From: Seiridium cupressi
Lineage: Eukaryota; Ascomycota; Sordariomycetes; Amphisphaeriales; Sporocadaceae
Length of the DNA stretch: 64,000 nt
Assembly: GCA_036674765.1 (NCBI GenBank)
Contig: JARVKI010000065.1
Location: 124,001-188,000 of the forward strand
Reading direction: 5' to 3'
The position numbers were made by a program, and so were the translations under genes. The notes beneath the pieces are model-generated. The model ran no database searches and was not told the DNA's origin. It saw nothing but the letters and a program-made list of their open reading frames with translations. Numbering within the stretch: position 1 is the stretch's first letter; each line of letters opens with the position of its first letter. Shown here piece after piece: positions 1 to 11,558 of this stretch.

Positions 1-13
1 TCCCGTTGACAGC

Positions 14-1395
14 ATGGAAGCCACAGGAAAGCCATCAGCACCAATGGGTAACATACTATCATCCATGGCCGCCCAGGCCGACCTGGCACAGGAGAACAAG
101 GAGCTCTCCATGAACCTGCCCATCGTGGACGTGGACGTGTTCAGGAACAACCCTCGCGACTCCCCCGAGGTGCTCGCCGAGTGCAAGAAGGCGGCGCATG
201 CTCTGATCACATACGGCGCCCTGATCGTGCATGATTCGCGGGTATCGGAGGACGACAACACAACTTTCCTGGATCTCCTCGAGGACTATTTTGCCCAGTC
301 GGAGGAAGACCTGAAGAAGGACGAGAGGCCAGAGCTGGGATACCAGATCGGCGTCACCCTGGAGAACACAGAGAAGCCAAAGTGCGCAGTAGACGAGCCA
401 TGCCTCCAAGTTATCGAGCGCCTGGCACCCTCAGAGCGGCCGTTGGATATCAAGGCACATGCACCAGACCCGAAGTGCAGGTTCTTCTGGAGGATGGTGG
501 AGAACCCCCCTTACAAGACCGAGTTTCCTGGTCTTAATGCACCCAACATTGTTCCAGACGCCCCCAAGATCCACGATCGGTGGGCACCAGTAATGAACGA
601 ATGGGGAGTCACCCTTAGGAACGCGTAGGTGGACTGCTCCCCTGGTGGTTGAGTACATCACTAACATCAGGCTCGCAGCGTATCAGACGTTGCTGGCATG
701 GCTGCCGTGGGTCTGGGTCTGCCTGCCGAAGCCTTCATGGAAGCTGGTAAATATGGGTAAGTCGCAATTGCCCAAGACCGACTTGTACTCAACAGCTCAC
801 CTCGTTCCAGACCTCATCTGCTTGCGCCTACCGCCTCAAACCTCGATAGATATGGAAAGAAGGACAGCATTCTGGCCGGTTTCCACACTGATCTTAACTT
901 TTTAACCATTCACGGTCGCTCAAGATTTCCCGGTCTGCACATCTGGGCACGGAACACGGGAAAGCGCATTCCTGTCAGCATGCCACCAGGAAACTACCTG
1001 CTCGTTCAGGCTGGCAAGCAAATCGAGCACTTGACTGGTGGTCTCATCAAAGCTGGCTACCACGAGGTCGTCGTCAACGACGCAACCCTCAAGGTGGTTG
1101 AGCGCCGTAAGAAGGAGTTCCCCGACAGACCCTTGGTCCGCATTTCGTCGACATTCTTCTATCACTTGTCGTCGGACTACCTTCTGTCGCCAAATGAAAT
1201 CCTAGCCGAACAAGCTCGACAAATCCGAGCCAACCAATTCCAACTGGGTCGTGACGAAGGTGAGGAGGTCGAATATCCACCCATGAAGGTCGGGCAACAA
1301 GTTCAGAAGTAAGTCTTCCTCGCTATCATGGAATGCTACTGTGACATGACTAACAACCTCATAGTGAGCTCAAACATATTGCATTAATGGCGTAA
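14..1395 (+). CDS. 2-oxoglutarate/Fe(II)-dependent oxygenase (DIOX/IPNS-like)
   Basis: Predicted non-heme iron oxygenase that would couple 2-oxoglutarate decarboxylation to oxidation of an unknown small molecule in the cytosol. Exons 14-624, 679-756, 811-1308 and 1365-1395 join in frame to about 405 aa. The N-terminal DIOX_N-like part contains NLPIVDVDVF and ALITYGALIVHDSR. The C-terminal jelly roll carries the iron ligands: HTD in GFHTDLNFLTIHG and the distal His in QAGKQIEHLTGG. The 2OG-binding Arg is in PLVRISSTFF. The last intron is optional, because reading straight on from exon 3 meets TAA at 1310-1312. The start lies 13 bases from the window edge, so an upstream start cannot be excluded. 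The family also occurs in secondary-metabolite clusters, but the substrate cannot be read from sequence. Confidence 0.85.
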
Positions 1396-1941
1396 TGAGA
1401 TCTATTGGGAATACTTATCAACATAAACTGCATTTGGGCAGCATCGGAGAAGGTGTACCATAATTCATTAAAACCCTCGTGCACATATCCATTCTCACAA
1501 CCAGGAAAGGTTATAAGAAATATCAGAGATACCAAGATGAAATTAATAGACATAAGCGACTATATGACTTTACTCTATATTTACGACTTCTATTTCATGT
1601 ATGCTAGAATTCCTCCAACATCTACGAATTCATACCTTTTATCATCTGAGACATCTCGAATGCAGTGTGGATGGCCGTTCTCAGCCGTTGTTTTTATTAG
1701 GTTGGTGGAATTTCACTATAATTCTGGGGAATTGTTAGATATAGGATAATTGAAGGAAAGAAATAGATGCAAAGATTGACAGAGCCGTGGTATTGAAGTA
1801 AATCTTTCACATACGATAACACCAGCTACAAGGAAACTCCCGGTTGGGCAACAAGATTCCCCAGGTGTACAACACCAGTTAAGAGTTCTCTAGGGCAACC
1901 GAGGCCCAGATGATAGACACACTCGTCTCCATGTGTGGCTG
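1396..1941. other. Intergenic, convergent 3' ends
   Basis: AT-rich spacer between the converging oxygenase and HET genes. I see no coding potential or repeat; it probably holds both 3' untranslated regions. Confidence 0.6.
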
Positions 1942-4305
1942 TTAGCATAAGCTGTACCGCGTCCAATTTCTAGCACCGTTTGCCTCCAGCTCTTCTAACC
2001 ACCATCCACCCCACATTATAGGGCCTGCATCAAAAGTTGCATATCCAACTAATCGATAACTATGCATGTTGCTATGACGGCGTAAAAGGACTGGTAGTGA
2101 TACGCCAGCTATGAGTGCAACTATATCGCCTGTCTCGGCATCTACCGGGCAGTTTCCCAGGCAGGCTCGTATGGATGGGAAGATATCGCCTTCACAAAAG
2201 AAGAGCGTTCGTTGGTGTTGCGCCAAACTGTTGCATACCGAGGAGATATGGAAATCCCAAGCATTTCGATCTGCCATAAACCTTTCGAGAAATTCCGACT
2301 CTGTAGTCAGAGGCCTTGTGAGCATATGCCACCACATGTCCGGAGCGGAACGCGTCTTCTGTTGATGGAAAACGTATCTAGCCTCGGAGTATATATTTAA
2401 AGGGGGGTTCCAACGTTGCATGATGGTCCAAATAATATTGAGGTTGTGAATATGGGTCTCCTGTTTTAACACCGGTAGCTGTTTAATATTAATAGGAGGC
2501 TTGTCGTTGGGGGCAGGATCAGGCATCTTGATAAAGGGCTTTCCGCGCCAAGAGATACGGCCAAGCTCTATGCCGCCAATGATAAAACCATCGTCTTCGG
2601 ATATCTCGTAGTCCGGTTTTGAGAATCGCGTGCAGTATCCCCAGGCATCTTTCAATCGTGCTGGTGGTGCAGTGGAAGGACGAAGAAAGCCACTTGGGTC
2701 AAGCCAATCTCTCCCAACGTCGGTATCCCAATCAGGTACCCATGATGGCTGGCCGGAAATCGAGCCCGAAGCATAGAGAAGAAGATTGAGGTCCTGGGTA
2801 TTCTCCAGCAAGCGGAGAAACAGTTCCTTGTAAAGAACACCGCAGGGTGTTGAATCGTCTGGATCGGCAAGTCGGGTCCCGAGCTTCTTCAAGACTGCGT
2901 GGACTCCAAAGGATTTGTCCTTGCTTTCTTTTGCCCTTCTCCTCCGGAGTTCTTGTGCCACGATCGTTATGCCAGACAAGACACCTTCCGTGTAGACATC
3001 TCGACCTCGATATACCTTCGATCTGGAGAAATAAGTGGGCAGATGGATCCACGCCAAGAAACCGAGTAATGCAATTGTGCCAAATATAGTCAGAGACACC
3101 CACAGGGCTGTTGTCTGATCTGCAATGAACACTGAAACGAATGGAATCGAGACTGCATTGAGTACAAAGCCAAGAGCAAATATAGGCGCCCCGCCAATCC
3201 AGGCAACTGCCTTCATGGTTTGATCAAGAAACGCAATGTAGTCTGCGATGGGATTCCCGGTCGGATCCTTTCGGAAGGAAAGCCATACACTGATCAGTCT
3301 TCGCCAGTGCCGTCCGTTTCTCGAGAAGATTGGCTGATCCATGTTGCTGATGGTCCAGTCTACAAAGGCAGCACTATACATCATGGATCGCCAATCAATG
3401 CGGTTTGTTCCACAAAGCACCCAAGGTTTTTGAGCAAGGGTTGCTTCTTGCAGTGTCCAGATTCTGTCGACCCAAGCTGCACCGAATATTTGGGCGATGC
3501 CTTTTGGGGGTGGTGGCTCGTGAATATCTATAAACCCCCTTTTGAGTACTTTGGTCCGAAGCTTCCGATATTGAGATATGGGATTCTTTGATTGGAGGAT
3601 CTCAAGGAACATTCGTATACTTCGCAGCCAAGTCAACTGGAACGCGACTTTCCATCGCATTCGGCCGACAGGGATTTCGTAGAAGAATTCATTTAATTCC
3701 GCAAACACGTCCTGAAAGCCGGCAACCTTCAAGTACTCTGCAGCCTGATCCACTGCCTTTGTACCTTTGCCGAGCCAGATGCACACTGAAGCAGCATAGG
3801 TATAGACGTCGCCCATGAGCGGAATCTGCTCCTGCTTCTCGTCATTATCACCCTGATTGATACAGATCGAATCGATCCACAGAGTTATGGTGCCATCTTC
3901 GTCGCGACCAGGGTCATTCTTTCCTTTGCCAAGCGCATCATTTCTCAAATGCCAGAGGGCATCCCAACAATTGTCCGTAACGTTGATTGCATGCTGTCCC
4001 GCGAGAATCGTGCGGGATGGATTGGACGATGTGCCCCAGACGTATGATAGAGCTACGTACTTTGGTCCATCATCAAGCCTGATTACGCGCAGCTCGCCTC
4101 GAATGGCATCGTCCGGCGAGTTAGCTTTACGTGGCTCTAGATCGAAAACGCGGATCGACTTTGTACTTTTGCCGAGTGGGAGCGACTCGTATAGATTCCG
4201 CAATCCTGTAGCACTATTCTGTGTAGCACAAGTGACCTGTTGGGCGTTGTCGCTACTGCGGGGTCGTTGAGATGCTGTACTAGGGGAGTTCGAGCCTGGC
4301 TCCAT
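1942..4305 (-). CDS. HET-domain (heterokaryon incompatibility) protein with membrane segments
   Basis: Single-exon 787-aa protein. The HET domain is clear: YVALSYVWG at about residues 83-91 and LWIDSICINQ at about 142-151, followed by a conserved region ending in VCIWLGKG and then RIWTLQEA. HET domains are TIR-like modules found in fungal allorecognition and regulated cell-death genes. Downstream of the domain is a hydrophobic region with two or three likely membrane helices (around GGAPIFALGFVLNAV, VSLTIFGTIALLGFLAWI), so the protein may be membrane bound. The C-terminal part is typical of long HET proteins but has no further domain I recognise. No NLR-type partner gene lies nearby. The ATG at 4305 is the first Met of the open frame, and an intron upstream cannot be excluded. 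Confidence 0.85.
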   Translation of the reverse strand: MEPGSNSPSTASQRPRSSDNAQQVTCATQNSATGLRNLYESLPLGKSTKSIRVFDLEPRKANSPDDAIRGELRVIRLDDGPKYVALSYVWGTSSNPSRTILAGQHAINVTDNCWDALWHLRNDALGKGKNDPGRDEDGTITLWIDSICINQGDNDEKQEQIPLMGDVYTYAASVCIWLGKGTKAVDQAAEYLKVAGFQDVFAELNEFFYEIPVGRMRWKVAFQLTWLRSIRMFLEILQSKNPISQYRKLRTKVLKRGFIDIHEPPPPKGIAQIFGAAWVDRIWTLQEATLAQKPWVLCGTNRIDWRSMMYSAAFVDWTISNMDQPIFSRNGRHWRRLISVWLSFRKDPTGNPIADYIAFLDQTMKAVAWIGGAPIFALGFVLNAVSIPFVSVFIADQTTALWVSLTIFGTIALLGFLAWIHLPTYFSRSKVYRGRDVYTEGVLSGITIVAQELRRRRAKESKDKSFGVHAVLKKLGTRLADPDDSTPCGVLYKELFLRLLENTQDLNLLLYASGSISGQPSWVPDWDTDVGRDWLDPSGFLRPSTAPPARLKDAWGYCTRFSKPDYEISEDDGFIIGGIELGRISWRGKPFIKMPDPAPNDKPPINIKQLPVLKQETHIHNLNIIWTIMQRWNPPLNIYSEARYVFHQQKTRSAPDMWWHMLTRPLTTESEFLERFMADRNAWDFHISSVCNSLAQHQRTLFFCEGDIFPSIRACLGNCPVDAETGDIVALIAGVSLPVLLRRHSNMHSYRLVGYATFDAGPIMWGGWWLEELEANGARNWTRYSLC

Positions 4306-4925
4306 TGTCTTTCCAAATCCACTACTCGATATGTTGCCATGAGATTTAGAGTACAGGAGGCCCGAGGTGCAGCTGGAATACTAAATTTCAATCTTTGGAC
4401 GACACCGTGAGTCCTACCATCTTACCAACCATCAGCACTATTGCGAGAGCAAGTGGCACTGTTGAACCAGCCTGGCGGCCTCATTGGGAGCGAGTGTGAT
4501 GCCTGCCCGGCATATGCAGGGGTAGCCGCCCAGCTTGGTGGGTCACTTTTGAAACGGCCAACAAGTGATCCAGGGCGGCTATGACAAGATAAAAAGTACG
4601 AGTCTTCACGGGTACCGAAGTTGTTTCTCTCCAATAACGGATAAAAGTAGGTCACATTTGAAATCGACTAGAAGGGATGGAGCATGACTTCTCTGACGTC
4701 TGACGATCGGCAAAACAGCTGCGATTTGTATGATAAATTTAGTAGCTGTGAGCATGCTAAGTTTTCGATGTATATCAAATGTAACTGCTGTCCATGGTTT
4801 CTAAAGACGTCCAGATTCATCAATGTAAATTACGATAGTGCTTGGTACGAGCAATAGGCTCTGTTTACGGTTTGTCCTTTGAGTAACCACCTGGTCGACA
4901 AGGCAGCTATTCCTCAACCGATTCC
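4306..4925. other. Intergenic, HET promoter side and MFS 3' side
   Basis: About 620 bp upstream of the HET gene and downstream of the MFS gene. Short frames exist but none resembles a protein family, and no RNA gene is visible. Confidence 0.5.
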
Positions 4926-6597
4926 TCACGTTAGCTCCTTTTGAACCTCCACCCAATACTCCTCTCTCTTTTGGTACCTAAACCTTTTGCCCCATTTGAT
5001 CATAACGAGATATACACTGCACATTGCTAGGCCCACGAAAGCCGCGCTAATGAAGCAGTTTTGGTATCCCAGGTTCTCGAACCATGGCGTGATACCATAG
5101 CCGATCGCAAAGCTCATCGTATTTCGTACCAATATGCATGTGGTCAAGGCATCCCCAGATATATCGCGATACGAGTCGACCAAGTAAGAAACGGACAGAG
5201 TGACGCCAAACGTGTTCGCAAGTGCCGTAGTGCCCATGGCGAAGACGAGTCCAAACCAATGAACATGATGAGCTGCTCCGACACCCCACAATATGAGGGA
5301 TGCCGGAAGAACGATAGTCGATATGGTGAAGAGCCAGAGTCGATGCTCGGATTCCAGAATGCCATGGTTTTTGCGAGCTATCCGAATAACGAAGCGGTCT
5401 GAAAAGACTCCTGTGAAAGCAGCTCTTTTCAAAGAGGTTAGCATGAGACACCGTCAAAGGTGCGAAAGAACATACGCAATAACAACGCCGATGACACAAG
5501 AGACATAACTGAGTCCAACCATGGCGGGAGGGAAGTTGTAAGGTGCACCGCCGAGGATGACGGAGCTGGTCGCATTGAGCACATTGAAAAAGATCAGGTA
5601 GGTACCATAGCTGAAGCCAGAATAGAAGACGACTGGCCAGGAAAGCAGTTTTAAGGACTGCCAAGCACGATGATGCATGATGAAAGGCCGCGGTTTATCG
5701 AAGATGGCAAGCTTCTGCCAGAATGACTTGGCTTTGGCTTTTTGCTCTTGAGCCTCCGGTGGTGAGGGTGAAACTGCTTTTTCGTTCTTATCAGTCAGAG
5801 GGCTTGCCTCCGTGGCTGTTATGATGGGAGACTTCCTGTCATAGTTCGTCTCTTCCATGAAGAAAAACAGAAACACCCAGGTCACTGCGATAAATATGGC
5901 TGGGAAGTAAAACACCCACTTATAGCCCATTCCGTCGTTGATGAAGCCACAGATAATGGGAGCAAAGAAATTGCTTCCGGCGAGAGTGAAGGCATACCAG
6001 CCCATGTATGTTGCACGCTCATGGGTGAAGAAAAGATCCGCGATAGTTGTTTCGGGCAGGGCTTCGATTGGCGCACCGAAAAATCCCGTGAGGATGCTCT
6101 TTGCAATCCACTGACCCGATCCGTGGGCATACGGGCTCCAAAGTGTGACTGCCATGAGTGCCAAGAGCGAGAAGAGGTAGGTGAACCTTTTCCCATACTG
6201 CAAGGCGAAAGGCTGCCAGAAAAGTAGACCCCATCCTAGCAGCAAGAACATATATCCCGTGCCGGCGTTGAGGTCTGCTACAGAAACGTCCAGTGCTTCG
6301 GAAAGAGGAACAAGGACAGAGTAGACGACGGAGAGTGCTATGCCATTGAACCAGGTGTAGCTATCCGTTTAGTCTACGTCCAAAATGAGCGCTGGGAAAT
6401 CACCAGACTCACAGTAGCGCACAAGAAAGTGCAAGATATTTGCGTTTCGGTTCCCAATTTAGAGGATCATCCGGGTGTTGTGATGGCTCTGGAACAAGCA
6501 CAATATCAGTCCTGTCTCGTGCATGCTGGCCCGCAAGAGTGTGCTCCAGGTCGACCAGATGCACAGTACCCGGTATAGGTGTAGTTTCGGCTGTCAT
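4926..6597 (-). CDS. MFS transporter, DHA1/Hol1-like
   Basis: Plasma-membrane proton-coupled transporter of the major facilitator superfamily. Exons 6597-6413, 6360-5476 and 5424-4926 join to 522 aa. The N-terminal cytosolic segment ends in [17 protein letters not shown], a hallmark of the fungal Hol1/DHA1 subgroup. About 12 hydrophobic helices follow, with a charged central loop (after [13 protein letters not shown]) between the two six-helix halves, as expected. The second intron (5425-5475) joins VVIA to [10 protein letters not shown], restoring the loop at the start of a later helix. The substrate is unknown; relatives carry polyamines, drugs or siderophore-like compounds. No biosynthetic partner is adjacent, so a role in export of a metabolite is not supported. 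Confidence 0.87.
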
Positions 6598-7913
6598 GAT
6601 GCAGAAATAGTCCTCAAGGGAATGTTTCTTGGGATCGAGGACGGCAAATGTTGAGAGAACAGTCGGACAGACTCATGGCTTTAGTTTAAAGCAGTGGTTC
6701 TCTAAGCTCCCGAGTCGCATGATTTCGCCTAATAAGGCTTAGAATATGCAGTTGCATAAGATAAACAAGCATATTGATATGACGCTGTGCTTATTCCACC
6801 GATCGCCGACATTTGGAAGATTAGCGCACCGCTGATAAGGGGGGGAAACTGTTCTTGCTTTGATCGACCCATCGTCCTTTCCTACCATCTGCTATATACC
6901 TATGTCGGTCAACAACGACCATACGTGCTTGCTCATGCGGAAAATTCCCCGTGCGTGGGCACGAGTTACGACGCCGATCAGTTCACCAAGTACAGGTAAC
7001 AAGATGGTTGAAACCGCAGTGTTACCGACTCCAGCTTAGTTGGGCACGACTGAAGCCCAAGCAACAAATTCTAGAATGTTTCCATTCGAGACTTGTAATA
7101 TGGAATCAGTGGATTCTGCTGAGCTATCTTGGCGACGAACCAAAGATAGTTGAAAGTCGAACTCCTACCCAATGTTAGACCTCGTGTGCACTATCTTTTT
7201 GCAGTACTGCCCACCCGGCTACGACCAAAAGCCGAGGGTTTGAATGGTCCATGGATAAATGCCCCATTCTTGGTTTACCCCACTAGTGCTAGGTACTATG
7301 TAGTGCTAGAACCCTTACTCCAGCAACGAGATCAGAAGGGAATCACGGAATTGGGTGTTTGGCGTGTTACCCCACCCGATACGCACCACAGTTCAGCGAC
7401 AAGATACGTTAATATGTGAATTATATCCCCATCATAGATTGAGAAGAGGACTATGCGAGGTGGGTCATGTATGAATATGACTCCAACTACACTATCCTTC
7501 AACAAGTCATGTCGGTATTTGACAACGATGTGTACGGGCAAGCTCGGCGTAGCTTGGCACCCCGCAGTGGACCTTAGGGAGGCACGGGAACGTTACTTAT
7601 ATGGGCGATCAAGGTCAAGTATAATGCTTGTCTGCATATGTGGGGAGATGTTCTCCTCCGCGAGTGGCGGCTGCTTATCTTCGCTCTGACCTCACAGCGT
7701 CGCACTGAGTGATCACTATTGCCGCCGGCAAGTACTGTAGCACCCAGCACCCAGCCAAAGGTCGCACGCTTCCCCGTCGGATAGCCTACTTCAGCGGTCA
7801 TGATGTGGAAACTTTCTGTGGACTTGCAGGAATGAGATTGTCTCTTTGGCCGCACAACTGCTAATCCGTCCTCCCTTTGATTTGATGCGACAGCCTCATC
7901 GGCTTGTGCCAAG
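6598..7913. other. Intergenic, divergent promoters
   Basis: About 1.3 kb between the divergently transcribed MFS and glycosidase-like genes. The small frames in it match nothing I recognise. It probably contains two promoters and long leaders. Confidence 0.5.
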
Positions 7914-9806
7914 ATGCGCGTTACCAGCCTACTAACAGCAGCATTTGCTGCCACGCGGGGAACGGCACAAGACACGGGTGAACACACTGATTGGCCGCGA
8001 TGGTGCGGCAAAGTCTATGAGGCCGGTTATCCCAGCTTTGAGCCCGGTGGACACACCACGGAACCGCCTGACAACGGGACCACGAATCTATATGTGCAGT
8101 TCAAACCACGCTATTCCATCTACCTCGATGGGGAAACCAAAGGATCTTTCGTCATCAATGCGGCCTTGTCGCCTTGGTATGGCCTGCCGTGGTCAAACTC
8201 GACTTCAGACGGTAACACAACAAATTCGTTTGATACGCTCTTCTTCACTATCAAGTTAGCTTCCAGCGATGAGTCTTTGGTGGAAGACTCGATACCTGTC
8301 AATACAACGGGTGCAGAGTATGAGTTTGACCTATCCGCAATTTCGGCAAGCACGACTCCTTATGAAGTCGTGTTTTCTGGTGCATCCGAATATGGCGACA
8401 AGGTCTATAACACGACGGCCACGTTTTTCTACTTGCCAGATAATCCAACTGGTACGTACACACATCTGTCTGTCATTGCCTTATTGCCACTCTAGACATA
8501 TAGCTGAGACGAAATCAATATCTTGAAAGCCAAGCACTCCCGAAGCTCGTACTCTTAAAACCTATCTCTTAGAGCAATCACTAACACCACTTTCATGTTA
8601 GGTAGTGCAACCAAGATAGACAATCTTAACGGGGGTCTTCTTTTCAAAAGCCCCGACATTGATAATGTGTTCCAGCCATTGTTGCCCTATGGTTACTATG
8701 GTCTCTACAATGGGTCGAATAGCTCAGTGGCCAGTGATGATTTTGTGCAGAATTATACAAGTGGGGGCAAAGGACTCAACGCCATCATCTCGCTCGCCGG
8801 GTTTGATGATTCAAGTCCCGTGTATACGAGCATGGATCAGCAAAGTCTACGCTTCATGTATGACCTGAGGGGCTCTTATAGAAACTTAACCATTGTCGAG
8901 CAGCATGTGACTGCCGTTAGGGATCATACATCCATCTTCGCCTACTGGACAGCTGACGAGTAGGGATAATGCCCTGTTTTGAGTGGACTATAAGCTAATG
9001 TATCTTCTAGGCCCGATGGTTGGCAGCAGCCTTTTGATGGGCCAGTCGCCGCCCAGGAGCTCATCCACCAACTGGACCCTTACCACCCGGTAGCCGTCAC
9101 CCTGAACTGTCAAGATTACTATTTTGGCCCATACTCTCTTGGTGCAGACATTCTCATGGAAGACGTCTATCCAATTGGCATCAACTCTACTTTCTCAAAG
9201 TGGAACACGACATGCAATACCACTCTGGGCGATTGCGGCTGCGACAATTGTGAAGGAGATGTTCAAGATGTTTCTTCTCGGCTGGAGGATCTATCTACCT
9301 ACGAGTATTGGCTGGGACGTTGGCCCCTTCCAAAGTTCCACAACCCTCAAGTCTTCCACGGGGAGGACTACTGGTTCAGGGATCCGACTCCCGGCGAAGC
9401 AAGAGTCATGAATGCTTTGGCCTTCAACCAGGGTGCCACCGGAATATTTGGCTGGACATGGCCAGGGAGCTGGGAATTATTCGACGTGCATACCGATATG
9501 GCAGCTGTGGTCACTCAGCCGCCTGTCCGCGACTTTTTGTTGAGTGGCAAACCCAGCCCGGTCGATTCTTCCCTTCCACAGCTTGTGGACATTGCGTACT
9601 GGACCGTCCAAGATCAAGTGATGGTCAGCGTAGTCAATGGGGGTTATGATGATACCCAAGGCTCCCTGGCCTTCACTGTACCGGGAGGAGTAACAGGAAT
9701 CCAGTCGGTCCCATTTGGCGATCTATCATGGCAATTTGTCGACGGACAGCTCAGTATTGATGTTCTGCCTGCGATGACAGCAAGTTTTATCATTCTCAAT
9801 AAGTAA
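7914..9806 (+). CDS. Secreted glycoside-hydrolase-like protein
   Basis: Exons 7914-8451, 8602-8959 and 9011-9806 join to 563 aa. The N-terminus MRVTSLLTAAFAATRGTAQ is a good signal peptide, so the protein is probably extracellular. Many N-glycosylation sequons (NGTT, NSTS, NTT, NGSNSS) support secretion. Visible blocks include FYLPDNPTGSATKIDNLNGG, QELIHQLDPYHPVAVTLNCQ, YSLGADILMEDVYPIG and a Cys cluster around CGCDNC. A late FGWTWPGSWELFD stretch is followed by a beta-rich C-terminal domain (VDIAYWTVQDQVMVSVVNGG) like that closing many TIM-barrel glycosidases. I recognise the overall type as the fungal "glycoside hydrolase, catalytic core" group but cannot name the substrate. No catalytic acid pair can be assigned with confidence. 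Confidence 0.75.
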
Positions 9807-9953
9807 CAGTCATGAAAAACCATTATATTTATATTGAATATACCATACTATGTATGGTTCTTTCATATCGAATTGATGCATCGAAGAAATGTATTTTTGT
9901 GAGCTCTTCTAATGAAAGGCTGTCCTCGCTTATTTGCCATTACACAATCGATT

Positions 9954-11092
9954 TTACGATCTCTTGTTCGAAGGAGGCTTACGTCCATATATGACGTAGA
10001 AGGGGTAGAAACCATGAATGTCCCTATTCCTCGTATCTCGCCGCGCCGCAGCAACCAGTTCCTTGATTTCGATAGATGACAGCCCAGCCGCTTGAAGTAA
10101 CTTGAGGGAGGCACCTTCCATGGCACCAGGTTGCGACCACATCAGCTGTGTCAATGCCCCGACCCTCTTGAACTTTGGCTCGTCCGCCCACTGACTTATA
10201 GGGAACGGCAGAATGGTTTGCTGGACATCGACGAAACCCACTGATTCCATCAATTCTTTATAGCGCTTGATGTATAACAGATCTCGCCCACCCGCCCGTG
10301 CGCCTCGGATCATCGACCGAGACCATCTCTCTATACTTGAGCCGACAACGGAATCGTCGAAGGAGAGGCATTCCATTGTGGGTTCTTGAAACTCCACCCA
10401 TCCGCCAGGAGCTAGGTTGTAGAATATGTTGCTAAGGACCTTCAGGGGGCTCTCGAAGCACGTGAACATCATCCGCAGATGGATGTACTCGAAATGCCGG
10501 TCGAGCGTCCAGAAGTCCTCCTCTGCGTCTTCACGTATGAACACGCAGTTCGGCGGTGCCACATCTTGGGGCTGTATGAGTGAAAGATCAGTTCCGATCA
10601 CATATGAAGACGGATTTTGGCTGGCGTATTGAACAGCCCATATGCCTCTGGTCAGATTAATACGAATCGGCCACGGAACAATGAAGCTGGCTCTCGATTC
10701 ACTTACGTCCCTGTGCCGATGTCCAAAACATTTGCTCCCTCTTCCACTGGTGCCCACGAGAGCCTTTCATCAAGAAGAATGTCTATCGCGGCATGTTGCA
10801 AGTCGAGCCGGTCTTGCTCCTCTCCATCATTCGGAAGAAGATATTTGCCATACTTGTAACCTTGGAAGAGCCGGCCATTCTCTAGAACGGAGTTCCTCTC
10901 CAATATAGAGCTTCCCGTCGCCTCTCGATTGTGCGGCCAAAAGTCGTCGTCAGGACTGGTGTCCGCGAGGAGGAAATTTGGAGTCAGCACACTTGATTCC
11001 GTCACGGTTGTCTCGCTCCCAAGGGAAGGGGTGCCCTGTGCCTTCTCTACCATCCTGAAGTTAGGCAAAAAGATTCTTGAATTACGCAGCAC
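9954..11092 (-). CDS. SAM-dependent methyltransferase, LaeA-like
   Basis: Exons 11092-10707 and 10647-9954 join to 359 aa. The splice rebuilds the SAM-binding motif I as NVLDIGTGTGIWAVQYA; without it the motif is cut after GTGT. Further class I features are IGTDLSLIQP (acidic end of strand 2), CVFIREDAEEDFW, FEYIHLRMMFTCF and LAPGGWVEFQE. The low-complexity N-terminus (about 85 residues) and the FQGYKYGKYLLPNDGEEQDRL block match the fungal LaeA/Tam1-like group. LaeA is a nuclear global regulator of secondary metabolism, but genomes encode many paralogues and this is more likely one of those. An internal Met at 11053 is an alternative start. It lies back-to-back with neither neighbour; the glycosidase-like gene converges on it. 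Confidence 0.82.
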
Positions 11093-11558
11093 ATGAGATG
11101 GCGCTTGAAGTGACTGTCCACCAGAGGCAACATTATATCATTGTGGGTTTAGTGGGGTTTCGCGCGCCGAGCGATTTTCCAGCATTGTAACGTCGTCCCC
11201 TCGCAAAGCCGAACCGATATGTACATACATGTACCCTGCAACCGATATCCAATCACCGAATGGAGCTGCTATGAATGGCGACTGCCGCAACCCACCAAGT
11301 TTGCTTAATTGAGGCATCCGGGTCGCATTGAATAGCGGAGTATCAATCTCAGGTGGGTTAGCAGCGGGGTGCACCGAGAACGTGATGGCATTGGCCTCTC
11401 CTCTGTCTATCTGATGCGAGCGGTTGACTTATCTAAGACATGTGAGTATTGCCAAAAGTTCACTGCAAGGTAAAATTCAGCGTCATGGTGCCTGGAAAGA
11501 TGAACATATAGGTATTTATGTGGTAGTTCCAACCACCCAATTATAAACTATATGAACG
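11093..11558. other. Intergenic
   Basis: About 470 bp upstream of the methyltransferase and downstream of the permease. No gene, repeat or RNA is seen. Confidence 0.5.
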
